Translations under genes and position numbers: made by a program
In this document: positions 51,916 through 60,112 of the stretch, piece by piece
Position numbering within the stretch: position 1 is the stretch's first letter
Layout: each line of letters opens with the position of its first letter
Notes under the pieces: generated by a model
What the model was told of the DNA's origin: nothing
Seen by the model: only the letters and a program-made list of their open reading frames with translations
Database searches by the model: none
DNA from: Salaquimonas sp041736675
GTDB lineage: Bacteria; Pseudomonadota; Alphaproteobacteria; Rhizobiales; Rhizobiaceae
NCBI GenBank assembly: GCA_041736675.1
Contig: JBGSTD010000010.1
Location: forward strand, 7,338 to 71,337
Length of the DNA: 64,000 bases
Direction: 5' to 3'

Positions 51916-53628
51916 ATGCCAGCAAAACTATCCCGCTCTGCCTATGCCGCGATGTTCGGTCCTACCACTGGCGACAAGGTGCGCCTTGCCGATACTGAAC
52001 TGTTCATCGAGGTGGAAAAAGACCTCACTTCCTATGGTGAGGAAGTTAAATTCGGTGGCGGCAAGGTCATCCGCGACGGCATGGGCCAAAGCCAGATTAC
52101 CCGCGCGGCAGGCGCTGTCGACACAGTTATCACCAACGCGCTGATCCTTGATCATACCGGAATATTCAAGGCGGACATAGGTCTGAAGGACGGACGCATT
52201 GCAGCCATCGGCAAGGCTGGCAATCCTGATACGCAGGCAGGTGTGACCATCATCATCGGCCCAGGCACCGAGATCATTGCCGGCGAGGGCAAGATCATCA
52301 CCGCCGGAGGCTTCGACAGTCACATCCACTTCATCTGCCCCCAGCAGATCGAGGAAGCATTGATGAGCGGCGTTACCACCATGCTCGGCGGCGGAACAGG
52401 CCCTGCCCACGGCACACTGGCAACCACCTGCACGCCAGGCCCCTGGCATATCGGGCGGATGATCCAGGCGATGGACGCCTTCCCCATGAACATCGGCCTT
52501 TCAGGCAAGGGCAACGCCTCGCAGCCTGCCGCCCTCGAAGAGATGGTGCTTGCAGGTGCCTGTTCGCTGAAACTGCACGAGGACTGGGGAACCACGCCTG
52601 CCGCAATTGATTGCTGTCTCTCGGTTGCCGACGCATTTGATGTGCAGGTGATGATCCACACCGATACACTCAACGAGTCGGGCTTTGTCGAGACCACCAT
52701 TGATGCCTTCAAGGGGCGCACCATTCACGCATTCCACACCGAAGGTGCGGGCGGCGGCCACGCCCCCGACATCATCAAGGTTTGCGGCTATTCCAATGTG
52801 CTGCCCTCCTCCACCAACCCGACGCGGCCTTTCACGGTCAACACCATCGCCGAGCATCTCGACATGCTGATGGTTTGCCACCATCTCGACAGCAACATTC
52901 CCGAGGACATCGCCTTTGCCGAAAGCCGCATCCGCAAGGAGACCATTGCGGCAGAAGACATTCTCCACGACATGGGCGCGTTCTCGATCATTGCCTCCGA
53001 CAGCCAGGCCATGGGCCGCGTTGGCGAAGTGATCATCCGAACCTGGCAGACAGCCGACAAAATGAAAAAACAGCGCGGACGGCTGAAAGAGGAAACCGGC
53101 GACAACGATAATTTCCGCGCCCGCCGCTACATCGCCAAATATACGATCAATCCGGCCATTGCCCAGGGCATGTCAAAGGAAATCGGCAGCATCGAGATCG
53201 GCAAGCGGGCCGATATCGTCATCTGGTCTCCGGCCTTCTTTGGCGTCAAGCCCGACATGATCCTGGTCGGCGGGTCAATCGCGGCAGCGCCGATGGGCGA
53301 TCCCAACGCCTCCATTCCAACTCCGCAGCCTGTTCACTACCGCCCGATGTTTGGCGCCTATGGCAAGGCCTTGACCAATTCATCGGTTGTTTTTGTTTCA
53401 GGCGCAGCAGCCCAAAGCGATCTGCGCGCCCGCCTTGGCACCGACAAACAACTGATCGCGGTTGAAAACACCCGCAGCGGCATTTCCAAGGCATCCATGA
53501 TCCTCAATGACGCAACACCGCATGTTGAAGTCAATCCCGAAACCTATGAGGTGCGCGCCAACGGTGAATTGCTGACCTGTGAACCCGCCACCGAACTGCC
53601 GATGGCGCAAAGGTACTTTCTTTTCTGA
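51916..53628 (+). CDS. ureC: Urease alpha subunit UreC
   Basis: The catalytic subunit holding the dinickel centre that hydrolyses urea to ammonia and carbamate. ATG 51916 follows GGAGA and gives 570 residues. Nickel and active-site residues are all in place: His136 and His138 (DSHIHF), carbamylated Lys219 (CSLKLHEDWG), His248 (MIHTD), His274 (AFHTEGAGGGH), the mobile-flap Cys321-His322 (MVCHHLDSN) and Asp362 (ASDSQAMGR). An active enzyme is expected. Confidence 0.99.
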   Translation: MPAKLSRSAYAAMFGPTTGDKVRLADTELFIEVEKDLTSYGEEVKFGGGKVIRDGMGQSQITRAAGAVDTVITNALILDHTGIFKADIGLKDGRIAAIGKAGNPDTQAGVTIIIGPGTEIIAGEGKIITAGGFDSHIHFICPQQIEEALMSGVTTMLGGGTGPAHGTLATTCTPGPWHIGRMIQAMDAFPMNIGLSGKGNASQPAALEEMVLAGACSLKLHEDWGTTPAAIDCCLSVADAFDVQVMIHTDTLNESGFVETTIDAFKGRTIHAFHTEGAGGGHAPDIIKVCGYSNVLPSSTNPTRPFTVNTIAEHLDMLMVCHHLDSNIPEDIAFAESRIRKETIAAEDILHDMGAFSIIASDSQAMGRVGEVIIRTWQTADKMKKQRGRLKEETGDNDNFRARRYIAKYTINPAIAQGMSKEIGSIEIGKRADIVIWSPAFFGVKPDMILVGGSIAAAPMGDPNASIPTPQPVHYRPMFGAYGKALTNSSVVFVSGAAAQSDLRARLGTDKQLIAVENTRSGISKASMILNDATPHVEVNPETYEVRANGELLTCEPATELPMAQRYFLF

Positions 53629-53683
53629 CACTGACAATACAACCCAATGACAACCCACATTCCACTTACCCACACAAGACTTG

Positions 53684-53707
53684 AATGTAGCTACAAATGT
53701 AGTTACA
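53684..53707 (+). promoter_or_regulatory. Tandem operator candidate for BrnTA
   Basis: AATGTAGCTACA (53684-53695) and AATGTAGTTACA (53696-53707) are two adjacent 12-bp copies, the first with a perfect 10-bp palindrome TGTAGCTACA. They end 18 bp before the brnT ATG. BrnTA modules repress their own promoter through BrnA, so this is a plausible binding site. Confidence 0.55.
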
Positions 53708-53725
53708 TTGCCGGGAGAGAAATGA

Positions 53726-54007
53726 ATGGAGTTCGAGTGGGACGAGGGGGAGGCCAAGGCAAACTTCAAAAAGCACGGCGTTGCTTTTGAAGATGTCATC
53801 GAAGCGTTCAAGGACCCTCACATCCTGACGTTTCAGGATGGCCGAAAAGACTACGGAGAGCCAAGATACATTTGTATCGCGGAAATCAACACGAGAATTC
53901 ATGTGCTAGTATTCACCCTGCGGGAATCTTCCATCAGAATAATTTCAGCGCGCAAGGCCAATCTACGGGAAAGAAAACAATATGCCGACAATCAGACGCA
54001 CCATTGA
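53726..54007 (+). CDS. brnT: BrnT-family type II toxin
   Basis: A 93-residue ribonuclease toxin of the BrnT/RelE-like fold: MEFEWDEGEAKANFKKHGVA, FEDVIEAFKDP, and the conserved C-terminal RIISARKANLRERKQYAD. BrnT cleaves RNA and stops translation when BrnA is lost. GGGAGAG precedes the ATG. It overlaps brnA by 26 bp in a different frame, as in other toxin-first BrnTA pairs. It lies between ureC and ureE. Confidence 0.92.
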   Translation: MEFEWDEGEAKANFKKHGVAFEDVIEAFKDPHILTFQDGRKDYGEPRYICIAEINTRIHVLVFTLRESSIRIISARKANLRERKQYADNQTHH

Positions 54008-54275
54008 TCTTTCAAAGCCGCAAAGGCTGTCAAAAGAAGCCAAAGAGCGGTTTGATGCAATGAAAGACGAAGACATTGATTTCAGCGACATTGCTGAAAT
54101 CACCGACGAGATGTGGAAGAACGCCGTTGTTATGCGCCCGGAAGACTGGACAAAGCGGCAGTTGACGCTGCGCCTCGATCCCGACATCATCGACTTTTTC
54201 AAGGCACAGGGCAAAGGCTACCAGACCCGCATGAACGACGTCTTGCGGGCCTATGTCGATGCGATGAAGAAGTGA
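53982..54275 (+). CDS. brnA: BrnA-family antitoxin
   Basis: A 97-residue antitoxin with an N-terminal BrnT-binding part and a C-terminal ribbon-helix-helix-like DNA-binding segment: KRQLTLRLDPDIIDFFKAQG followed by YQTRMNDVLRAYVDAMKK. It neutralises BrnT and probably binds the tandem repeat at 53684-53707. The RHH strand QLTLRLD and the helix after it are clear. The role of an addiction pair within a urease cluster is discussed under findings. Confidence 0.92.
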   Translation: MPTIRRTIDLSKPQRLSKEAKERFDAMKDEDIDFSDIAEITDEMWKNAVVMRPEDWTKRQLTLRLDPDIIDFFKAQGKGYQTRMNDVLRAYVDAMKK

Positions 54276-54353
54276 CAGGGGGAAACGAAAATCGCACCTT
54301 GAATACCCCAATCTTTGCGCCTTTGTCTAAATTGACCAACAAGGAATTTTTTC

Positions 54354-54650
54354 ATGCTCTACGTAATCGCCACACTCACCATACAGCCCGGCAGCTGTGA
54401 CACCGTATTTCAACATGCCCTGCCCTGCATTGAGGCAACTCGCCAGGAGACAGGCTGCATCTCTTATGACCTTACCCAGTCGCTGACTGATCCAGACACG
54501 CTGATCTTTGTCGAGCGATGGAAGGACAAGGACGCGCTGAAAGCACATTTCAAGCAGCCCCATATGGCTGTGTGGCGTGAAAAAAGCGGGCCTTATATTG
54601 TATCGCGCAAGATCGAAATCATTGAAAACGCCGATATTGAAATACTCTGA
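54354..54650 (+). CDS. Antibiotic biosynthesis monooxygenase (ABM)-domain protein
   Basis: A 98-residue ferredoxin-like-fold protein: LYVIATLTIQPGSCDTVFQHALPCIEATRQETGCISYDL and FVERWKDKDALKAHFKQPHM are standard ABM motifs, as in YgiN. YgiN-like members act on quinols. GACAAGGA lies before the ATG. It sits between brnA and ureE, and its link to urea metabolism is unclear. Confidence 0.85.
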   Translation: MLYVIATLTIQPGSCDTVFQHALPCIEATRQETGCISYDLTQSLTDPDTLIFVERWKDKDALKAHFKQPHMAVWREKSGPYIVSRKIEIIENADIEIL

Positions 54651-54881
54651 GCGTGCGCTGAAAAATGGCCTGAGAGGGCAATCATGGTAAATGTCGGGTT
54701 AATCAAATGTTTAAACTTGATTCATCTGTACGGCCGAAAAAAGATTGCCCGTTCCAAATGACACAACAAAGCCTTGGAAGTTTCATGATTGTGACCAATT
54801 GCACATCCATATCTTCATCCAGTGCCTTAGATGGCAATCACGGGTGTTACAAAAGCAGGGGCTTTTATCAGGATGAACGCA

Positions 54882-55100
54882 ATGGCACAGACATACAAAA
54901 CCAATCCGTTTCCGCCGCTCTTGATGAGCATGCTGTCGACCACTATCAGCTGGCTGGTAAACGAGGACGAGTTGAACAAGGCGCTGGAGGAGCACATGGA
55001 GGAAATCCGTGCGCTCAACGCGATGAGCGATGCGCAGTTGGCGCGGCTTGGCATTACCCGCAACCAGATCACGGCCTATGTTTTGCACACCAATATCTGA
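54882..55100 (+). CDS. Small DUF1127-like protein
   Basis: A 72-residue protein in which the C-terminal half, ALEEHMEEIRALNAMSDAQLARLGITRNQITAYVL, resembles the DUF1127 (YjiS-like) motif that occurs in many small, often RNA-linked or stress-related alphaproteobacterial proteins. The start ATG 54882 (MAQTYKTNPFPP) follows AGGAT; ATGs at 54873 and 54831 are alternatives. A 231-bp region before it shows no gene and may hold its promoter. Ends 55 bp before ureE. Confidence 0.6.
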   Translation: MAQTYKTNPFPPLLMSMLSTTISWLVNEDELNKALEEHMEEIRALNAMSDAQLARLGITRNQITAYVLHTNI

Positions 55101-55155
55101 ATTGTCCCGATAAGGACCAGGATAAGCCAGCGCCGTCTGCAAAGGCGGTGCTGTC

Positions 55156-55638
55156 ATGATCCGGGCGACACGGGTGATTGATCATGTTCACGATCCGGCC
55201 ACTAAAATTACGCTGGATGAAACAGCCCGCCACCGCCGCCGCATGGTGATGACCACCGACAGGATGGCAAACGGATCAACGCTTCAATTCCTGCTCGACC
55301 TGCCAAAGGCGCAATTGCTGCGCCATGGTAACGGTCTGGTGCTTGAAGACGGCACGATTGTTGAAGTGCTGGCTGCCGCCGAACCCCTCCTTGAAATAAA
55401 AGCCGCCAATCAGGCGCATCTGCTTGCAATTGCATGGCAGATCGGCAACCGCCATCTTGCCGCCCAGATCAACGAAGCCAGCATCATTATCCGCCGCGAT
55501 CATGTGATAAAGGCGATGCTCGAAGGACTTGGCGCGACGGTGACCGATATCATAGCGCCGTTTGATCCCGAAGGCGGCGCCTATGGCGGACAGCATCAGC
55601 CTCATTCCCATGGCGATGGCCACGACCATGAGCATTGA
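55156..55638 (+). CDS. ureE: Urease accessory protein UreE
   Basis: UreE is the nickel metallochaperone that delivers Ni2+ to the urease maturation complex. The 160-residue product has the N-terminal peptide-binding domain, the central metal-binding domain around IAWQIGNRHLAAQI and RRDHVIKAMLEGLGATVTDI, and a short His-rich tail HQPHSHGDGHDHEH for nickel storage. The start ATG 55156 fits the family. Its stop overlaps the following small gene by 11 bp. Confidence 0.96.
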   Translation: MIRATRVIDHVHDPATKITLDETARHRRRMVMTTDRMANGSTLQFLLDLPKAQLLRHGNGLVLEDGTIVEVLAAAEPLLEIKAANQAHLLAIAWQIGNRHLAAQINEASIIIRRDHVIKAMLEGLGATVTDIIAPFDPEGGAYGGQHQPHSHGDGHDHEH

Positions 55639-55849
55639 ACGGGTGGACTGGCATGGCGCATCAATTAACGTCGATACCGTTATTGATGAAGGCTATAGAA
55701 ACACTCAAAATGTGCGACGATTTTTCAAAAGTGAAGTCGGCGATGATTTCAGTTTTGACAGATCTTTTATGGCATGGATGAAATCAAACACAGGCAAATC
55801 TCTTGGCGATGCGGTTCAAGAGTTCAAGCGACGCAAAAACCAACAATGA
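55628..55849 (+). CDS. DUF6434-like small protein coupled to ureF
   Basis: A 73-residue protein, VDWHGASINVDTVIDEGYRNTQNVRRFFKSEVG, then FMAWMKSNTGKSLGDAVQEF, which resembles the family I know as DUF6434. ATG 55628 lies inside the ureE 3' end, and the stop overlaps the ureF ATG (ATGA). Such tight coupling on both sides suggests co-ordinated synthesis with the urease accessory proteins. No metal ligands are clear. Function is unknown. Confidence 0.75.
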   Translation: MSIERVDWHGASINVDTVIDEGYRNTQNVRRFFKSEVGDDFSFDRSFMAWMKSNTGKSLGDAVQEFKRRKNQQ

Positions 55850-56508
55850 CCGATCACCATTCTCTCTTGAAATTGCTTTCATGGCTCTCGCCGGCATTTC
55901 CAACCGGGGCATTCAGCTATTCGCACGGCCTTGAAGCTGCCGTCAGCGACGGGTTGGTCACCAACAATGAAACCCTTGAAGCATGGCTGAATGCGTTGCT
56001 GACGAAGGGTCCCGGCTGGAACGATGCAATTTTTCTCGCAGAAGGTTGGCGCTCGTTTGCCTCGCCGGAAAAGATCAGTGAACTCGCTGATCTTGCCCTT
56101 GCCTTGACGGGCACAAAAGAACGCCATCTGGAAACCACCGCCCAGGGCAGCGCCTTTGCAAAAGCCGCAACCGCCTGGAACGAACCGGCCTGCCGCCTGC
56201 TGCCGCAGGATTGCCCGCTGCCGCTTGCCATCGGTGTGTTGGCAGGCGCGGAAGAGATCAACCTTGATGCAGCACTAACCGCCTATTTGCATGCCTATGT
56301 TTCCAACCAGATCCAGGCTGCCTTGCGGCTGATGCCACTTGGTCAGACAAACGCCCTCACAATCCTGAAAGCGCTGGAGCGGACGATATCGAAGACTGCC
56401 CTGCGCGCTTCTTGTGCGACACTGGATGATCTTGGCAGCGCAACCTTCAACGCGGATATTGCCTCCATGCGGCATGAAACACTTCAATCAAGGATATTCA
56501 GATCATGA
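55846..56508 (+). CDS. ureF: Urease accessory protein UreF
   Basis: UreF binds UreD and UreG and gates GTP hydrolysis during nickel insertion. ATG 55846 gives 220 residues: LLKLLSWLSPAFPTGAFSYSHGLEAAVSDGLV, GPGWNDAIFLAEGW and HAYVSNQIQAALRLMPLGQTNAL are diagnostic. It overlaps the preceding small gene and ureG by 4 bp each. Confidence 0.96.
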   Translation: MTDHHSLLKLLSWLSPAFPTGAFSYSHGLEAAVSDGLVTNNETLEAWLNALLTKGPGWNDAIFLAEGWRSFASPEKISELADLALALTGTKERHLETTAQGSAFAKAATAWNEPACRLLPQDCPLPLAIGVLAGAEEINLDAALTAYLHAYVSNQIQAALRLMPLGQTNALTILKALERTISKTALRASCATLDDLGSATFNADIASMRHETLQSRIFRS

Positions 56509-57113
56509 AAGGCAACGGTCCTTTGCGCGTCGGTATTGGCGGACCAGTCGGTTCCGGCAAAACCACTCTCACCGCGCGTCTCTGCGAGGCAATGCGGGAC
56601 CGTTTCGAGGTTGGGGTGATAACCAATGACATCTACACACGCGAAGATGCAGACGCGCTGGTAAGAATGCAGGCGCTCCCCTCAGACCGGATTATCGGTG
56701 TCGAAACAGGCGGCTGCCCGCACACGGCCATTCGCGAAGATGCCTCGATCAACCTGCAGGCGATTGACGAGCTCAATCGCATCCATCCAAAGCTTGATGT
56801 GATTTTTATTGAATCGGGCGGGGACAACCTTGCCGCAACCTTTTCCCCCGATCTCGCTGACATGACACTTTATGTAATCTCGGTCTGCCAGGGCGATGAT
56901 ATTCCCCGCAAAGGCGGTCCGGCCATCACCCGTTCTGATCTATTGATCATCAACAAGACTGACCTCGCGCCTTATGTTGGCGCAGATCTGGCGCGCATGC
57001 AGAGCGATGCAGGCAAAGCCCGTCAGGAACGGCCAAGCATTTTTACCGACCTGCGAACAAACAAGGGAACCAGCGAGATTGTCGATTTCATTGTCTCGAC
57101 CGGCGGGATATGA
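56505..57113 (+). CDS. ureG: Urease accessory GTPase UreG
   Basis: UreG is a SIMIBI GTPase that powers nickel delivery in the UreDFG complex. The 202-residue product has the P-loop VGIGGPVGSGKTTLTARLCE, the metal-binding CPH motif in ETGGCPHTAIREDAS, FIESGGDNLAATFSPDLAD and LIINKTDLAPYVGADL (NKxD). All conserved sites are present. It is followed after 34 bp by allA. Confidence 0.98.
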   Translation: MKGNGPLRVGIGGPVGSGKTTLTARLCEAMRDRFEVGVITNDIYTREDADALVRMQALPSDRIIGVETGGCPHTAIREDASINLQAIDELNRIHPKLDVIFIESGGDNLAATFSPDLADMTLYVISVCQGDDIPRKGGPAITRSDLLIINKTDLAPYVGADLARMQSDAGKARQERPSIFTDLRTNKGTSEIVDFIVSTGGI

Positions 57114-57147
57114 TCGGTCATCAAGTTCAATTTCCGAAAGCCGACCA

Positions 57148-57642
57148 ATGCCTCAAACCATCATTGCCCAACCCTTGACCAAGAAGGCATTTGCGCCTTT
57201 CGGCGATGTAATCGAAAAGGCCGGGAGCGAAGAGCGTCTGATCAACAACGGCAAATGCGTACGCTATCACAATCTGGCAAAAATCGAATTGGCAGGCCCC
57301 GCAGCATCGCCATCAATCAATATCTTTTGCGGCCAGCCTTATGAGATGCCCCTCACACTGGCGATGGTCGAGCGCCATCCGCTTGGCAGCCAAGCGTTTA
57401 TCCCGATGCATGAGCGGCCGTTTCTGGTAGTTGTCTGCCCCGACATGGGCGGCGTACCGGGTGAGCCGAGAGCTTTCATTACCGAGCCTGGCCAGGGTAT
57501 CAATTTGCGCATGGGCCAGTGGCACGGCGTATTGACCCCGCTTGGAGCGGAGGGTGATTTTGTTGTCATCGACCGTATCGGCGAAGGCAATAATCTCGAA
57601 GAACATTACTTCGACAAACCTTTCACAATTGCCCTTGCCTGA
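57148..57642 (+). CDS. allA: Ureidoglycolate lyase AllA
   Basis: AllA converts ureidoglycolate to glyoxylate and urea. ATG 57148 gives 164 residues with TIIAQPLTKKAFAPFGDVIE, INNGKCVRYHNLAKI, MVERHPLGSQAFIPM, FLVVVCP and INLRMGQWHGVLTPLGAEGDFVVIDR, the family signatures of a cupin-like lyase. It is the last gene of the urease operon, so the enzyme that makes urea is expressed with the enzyme that consumes it. A strong bidirectional terminator follows. Confidence 0.95.
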   Translation: MPQTIIAQPLTKKAFAPFGDVIEKAGSEERLINNGKCVRYHNLAKIELAGPAASPSINIFCGQPYEMPLTLAMVERHPLGSQAFIPMHERPFLVVVCPDMGGVPGEPRAFITEPGQGINLRMGQWHGVLTPLGAEGDFVVIDRIGEGNNLEEHYFDKPFTIALA

Positions 57643-57649
57643 AATGAAA

Positions 57650-57673
57650 AAGGCCCGAATTGCTTCGGGCCTT
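57650..57673. terminator. Bidirectional terminator between allA and the permease gene
   Basis: AAGGCCCGAA (57650-57659) and TTCGGGCCTT (57664-57673) form a perfect 10-bp stem with loop TTGC. On the plus strand CTTTT follows; on the minus strand the stem runs into TTTTTCATTTC. It serves the converging allA and permease transcripts. Confidence 0.9.
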
Positions 57674-57697
57674 CTTTTGCTGTCGCCCCAAAAACGA

Positions 57698-59110
57698 TTA
57701 GTCAATATCCTCTGGGATAATCAGATTGAGTACAATCGCAATCACCGCTGATGGCAGCAGGCCTGAAGTCAACAGGATCTGCAAGGTTTTCCCGGTATGC
57801 AGCAAAGCCTCCGGAACAAGCTGAAGACCGAAGCCGACTGACAACGCTGTGGCGAAGATCACCATGTTGCGGCGGTTCCATTTCACTTCAGACAGCATGC
57901 TGAGACCAGCAGCAGCGACCATGCCGAACATGACAATAACACCGCCGCCAAGCACGTTGATCGGAACAGTGGAAACCATTGCGCCAACCTTCGGAATAAA
58001 TCCGCATACGATCAGGAATATCGCGCCAATGGTGACCACATGACGGCTCATCACGCCTGTCATCGAAATCAGGCCAACATTCTGTGAGAACGAGGTGTTG
58101 GGCAGACCGCCAAAAATACCGGCAACCGCAGTACCCAGACCATCGGCAAAAGTCGCGCCGCTGATTTCCTTGTCAGTTGCTTCACGTCCTGCGCCGCCTT
58201 TGGTGATACCGGACGTGTCACCTACGGTTTCAATTGCCGAGACAATAGCCATTAGGCACATGCCGATGATGATCGCCCAGTTGAGTTCAAAACCCCAACG
58301 AAACGGATTTGGCATTTCGAATATTCCGGCACGTGCGATGTTGCCAAAATTCACCTGTCCCATCAGCAACGCAACAATATAACCGGCGACGAGGCCGATA
58401 AGAATTGCTGCAACCGACATGAAGCCCTTTGTGAAAAACTTTACGCCAAGCGTAACGATTACCACCACAAGTGCTGGTGTCCACTGGGCAAGGGTGCCGA
58501 ATGAAAGGCCTGTGTAATCAACCGGCGTTCCACCAGCTTTTGCAGCTGCCATGGCCGCCAGAAGCTTGTCCTTGGCAGGCACGCCACCGGCGGCATATTC
58601 AATACCGACCTTGATCAGGGCCAATCCGATCATCAACACGATCAGGCCTGTCACCAAAGGCGGCAGCGCGAAGCGGATCTTCCCGATAAAAAAGCCAAGG
58701 CAAAAGTGGAACAGGCCGCCGATGAAGACACCGGTCATCAAACCGCCTAGACCTGCCGCACCCAATCCGGCAACAGCAGGAATCATGATCGGCAGAAAGG
58801 CAAAGCTGGTTCCCTGCACGATCGGCAATCTTGCCCCGACAGGGCCAAAACCGATGGTTTGAAACAAGGTGGCGATGCCGGCAAACAGCATGGACATCTG
58901 AATCATGTAAATCAGGTTCGGAAAATCCGGTGAATTGGAACCGAAACCAAATCCTGCCGCGCCCGCAACAATGATCGCAGGCGTTACGTTACTGGCGAAC
59001 ATTGCCAAGACGTGCTGAATACCTAATGGAACAGCTTGCGCCAAAGGTGGAGTATAATTGGGGTCTCTAAGTTGCTCTGGCGTCCCCAACGCCGAATTAT
59101 GTGTTGCCAT
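57698..59110 (-). CDS. NCS2-family urate/purine permease
   Basis: A 470-residue nucleobase-cation symporter 2 with about 12-14 membrane segments: PLGIQHVLAMFASNVTPAIIVAGA, GPVGARLPIVQGTSFAFLPIMI, and the QNVGLISMTGVMSRHV signature helix. In E. coli the close relatives UacT and XanP/XanQ carry urate or xanthine. Its position next to allE, puuE-uraD and puuD makes urate (or xanthine) the probable substrate. It is transcribed in the same direction as allE, 136 bp downstream of it. Confidence 0.92.
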   Translation of the reverse strand: MATHNSALGTPEQLRDPNYTPPLAQAVPLGIQHVLAMFASNVTPAIIVAGAAGFGFGSNSPDFPNLIYMIQMSMLFAGIATLFQTIGFGPVGARLPIVQGTSFAFLPIMIPAVAGLGAAGLGGLMTGVFIGGLFHFCLGFFIGKIRFALPPLVTGLIVLMIGLALIKVGIEYAAGGVPAKDKLLAAMAAAKAGGTPVDYTGLSFGTLAQWTPALVVVIVTLGVKFFTKGFMSVAAILIGLVAGYIVALLMGQVNFGNIARAGIFEMPNPFRWGFELNWAIIIGMCLMAIVSAIETVGDTSGITKGGAGREATDKEISGATFADGLGTAVAGIFGGLPNTSFSQNVGLISMTGVMSRHVVTIGAIFLIVCGFIPKVGAMVSTVPINVLGGGVIVMFGMVAAAGLSMLSEVKWNRRNMVIFATALSVGFGLQLVPEALLHTGKTLQILLTSGLLPSAVIAIVLNLIIPEDID

Positions 59111-59246
59111 TTGGTTTTCCTTCCATTTTGGCTTTCAAGAAACCAATCCTGTCGTTGCCGAAAAGACTGTCGATACAGACCATAAACGGGTATGCATTTC
59201 TGGCACTCATGAATTGGCAAACGGCATCCCCCTCGCCTGCCAATCC

Positions 59247-60092
59247 TTACAAAGCCCTCCCAAGCTTCATTTGCCGGTTAACATCCTTGTACAAAAGATA
59301 CCGGAATTTCGTTTGTCCCGCGGCATAACAGGCTTGCGGACAAAATGCCCTCAACCACATGAAATCGCCCGCTTCGACTTCAACCCAATCCTTGTTGAGT
59401 TTGTAAACTGCCTTGCCCTCAAGCACATAAAGCCCGTGTTCCATCACATGGGTTTCCTCAAACGGGATTAGCCCGCCCGGCTCAAAGGTAACAATCGTTA
59501 CGTGCATGTCGTGTCGAAGATCAGTCATATCAACGAACCGCGTTGTCGCCCATTTTCCTTGCGTGTCAGGCATTGCTATTGGGGCAATGTCCTTTTCATT
59601 GACCACGAATGCTTCCGGCATCTCAATTCCGGGAGCTTTTTCATAGGCTTTTCGTATCCAGTGAAAAACGGCATTTGCCTTTCCCTTGTTGGCGACCTTC
59701 CAGTTTGAGCCAGGCGGAATAAATGCATAGCCGCCGGGTTTCATCTGATGCACCTTGCTTTCCAGCGTCAGCGTCAGAACGCCCTCAACGACAAATATCA
59801 CGCATTCGGCTTCGTCATTGCTTTCAGGCATATTGCTGCCGCCACCAGGAGCAACTTCCATGATGTATTGCGAAAATGTCTCGGCAAATCCACTGAGCGG
59901 GCGGGCAAGAACCCACAGGCGGGTTTTATCCCAACCTGGCAGGTAGCTCGTCACGATATCGCGCATGACACCGCGCGGAATGACGGCGTATGCCTCGGTG
60001 AACACCGCACGCCCCGTCATCAAATCGCTCTGTGCAGGAAGTCCTCCCTTGGGGGCAAAATAATCGGCTTCGTTTTTCCTTACCGGGGCCAT
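59247..60092 (-). CDS. allE: (S)-ureidoglycine aminohydrolase AllE-like bicupin
   Basis: A 281-residue bicupin that releases ammonia from ureidoglycine to give ureidoglycolate. ATG 60092 gives MAPVRKNEADYFAPKGGLP and follows GAAAG; the open frame extends further but into the puuE-uraD gene. Cupin 1 contains VTSYLPGWDKTRLWVLARPL, APGGGSNMPESNDEAECVIFVVEGVL; cupin 2 contains HVTIVTFEPGGLIPFEETHVMEHGLYVLEGKAVYKLN, which holds the metal-ligand Glu, His, His set. It makes AllA's substrate. Confidence 0.92.
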   Translation of the reverse strand: MAPVRKNEADYFAPKGGLPAQSDLMTGRAVFTEAYAVIPRGVMRDIVTSYLPGWDKTRLWVLARPLSGFAETFSQYIMEVAPGGGSNMPESNDEAECVIFVVEGVLTLTLESKVHQMKPGGYAFIPPGSNWKVANKGKANAVFHWIRKAYEKAPGIEMPEAFVVNEKDIAPIAMPDTQGKWATTRFVDMTDLRHDMHVTIVTFEPGGLIPFEETHVMEHGLYVLEGKAVYKLNKDWVEVEAGDFMWLRAFCPQACYAAGQTKFRYLLYKDVNRQMKLGRAL

Positions 60093-60112
60093 TGTTCTTC
60101 TTTCGCGATGGT

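Noticed and set aside
57650..57673. Treating this stem as a regulatory operator
   Set aside because: It has a 10-bp GC-rich stem, tetraloop and T-rich flank on both strands between convergent genes, which is a terminator.
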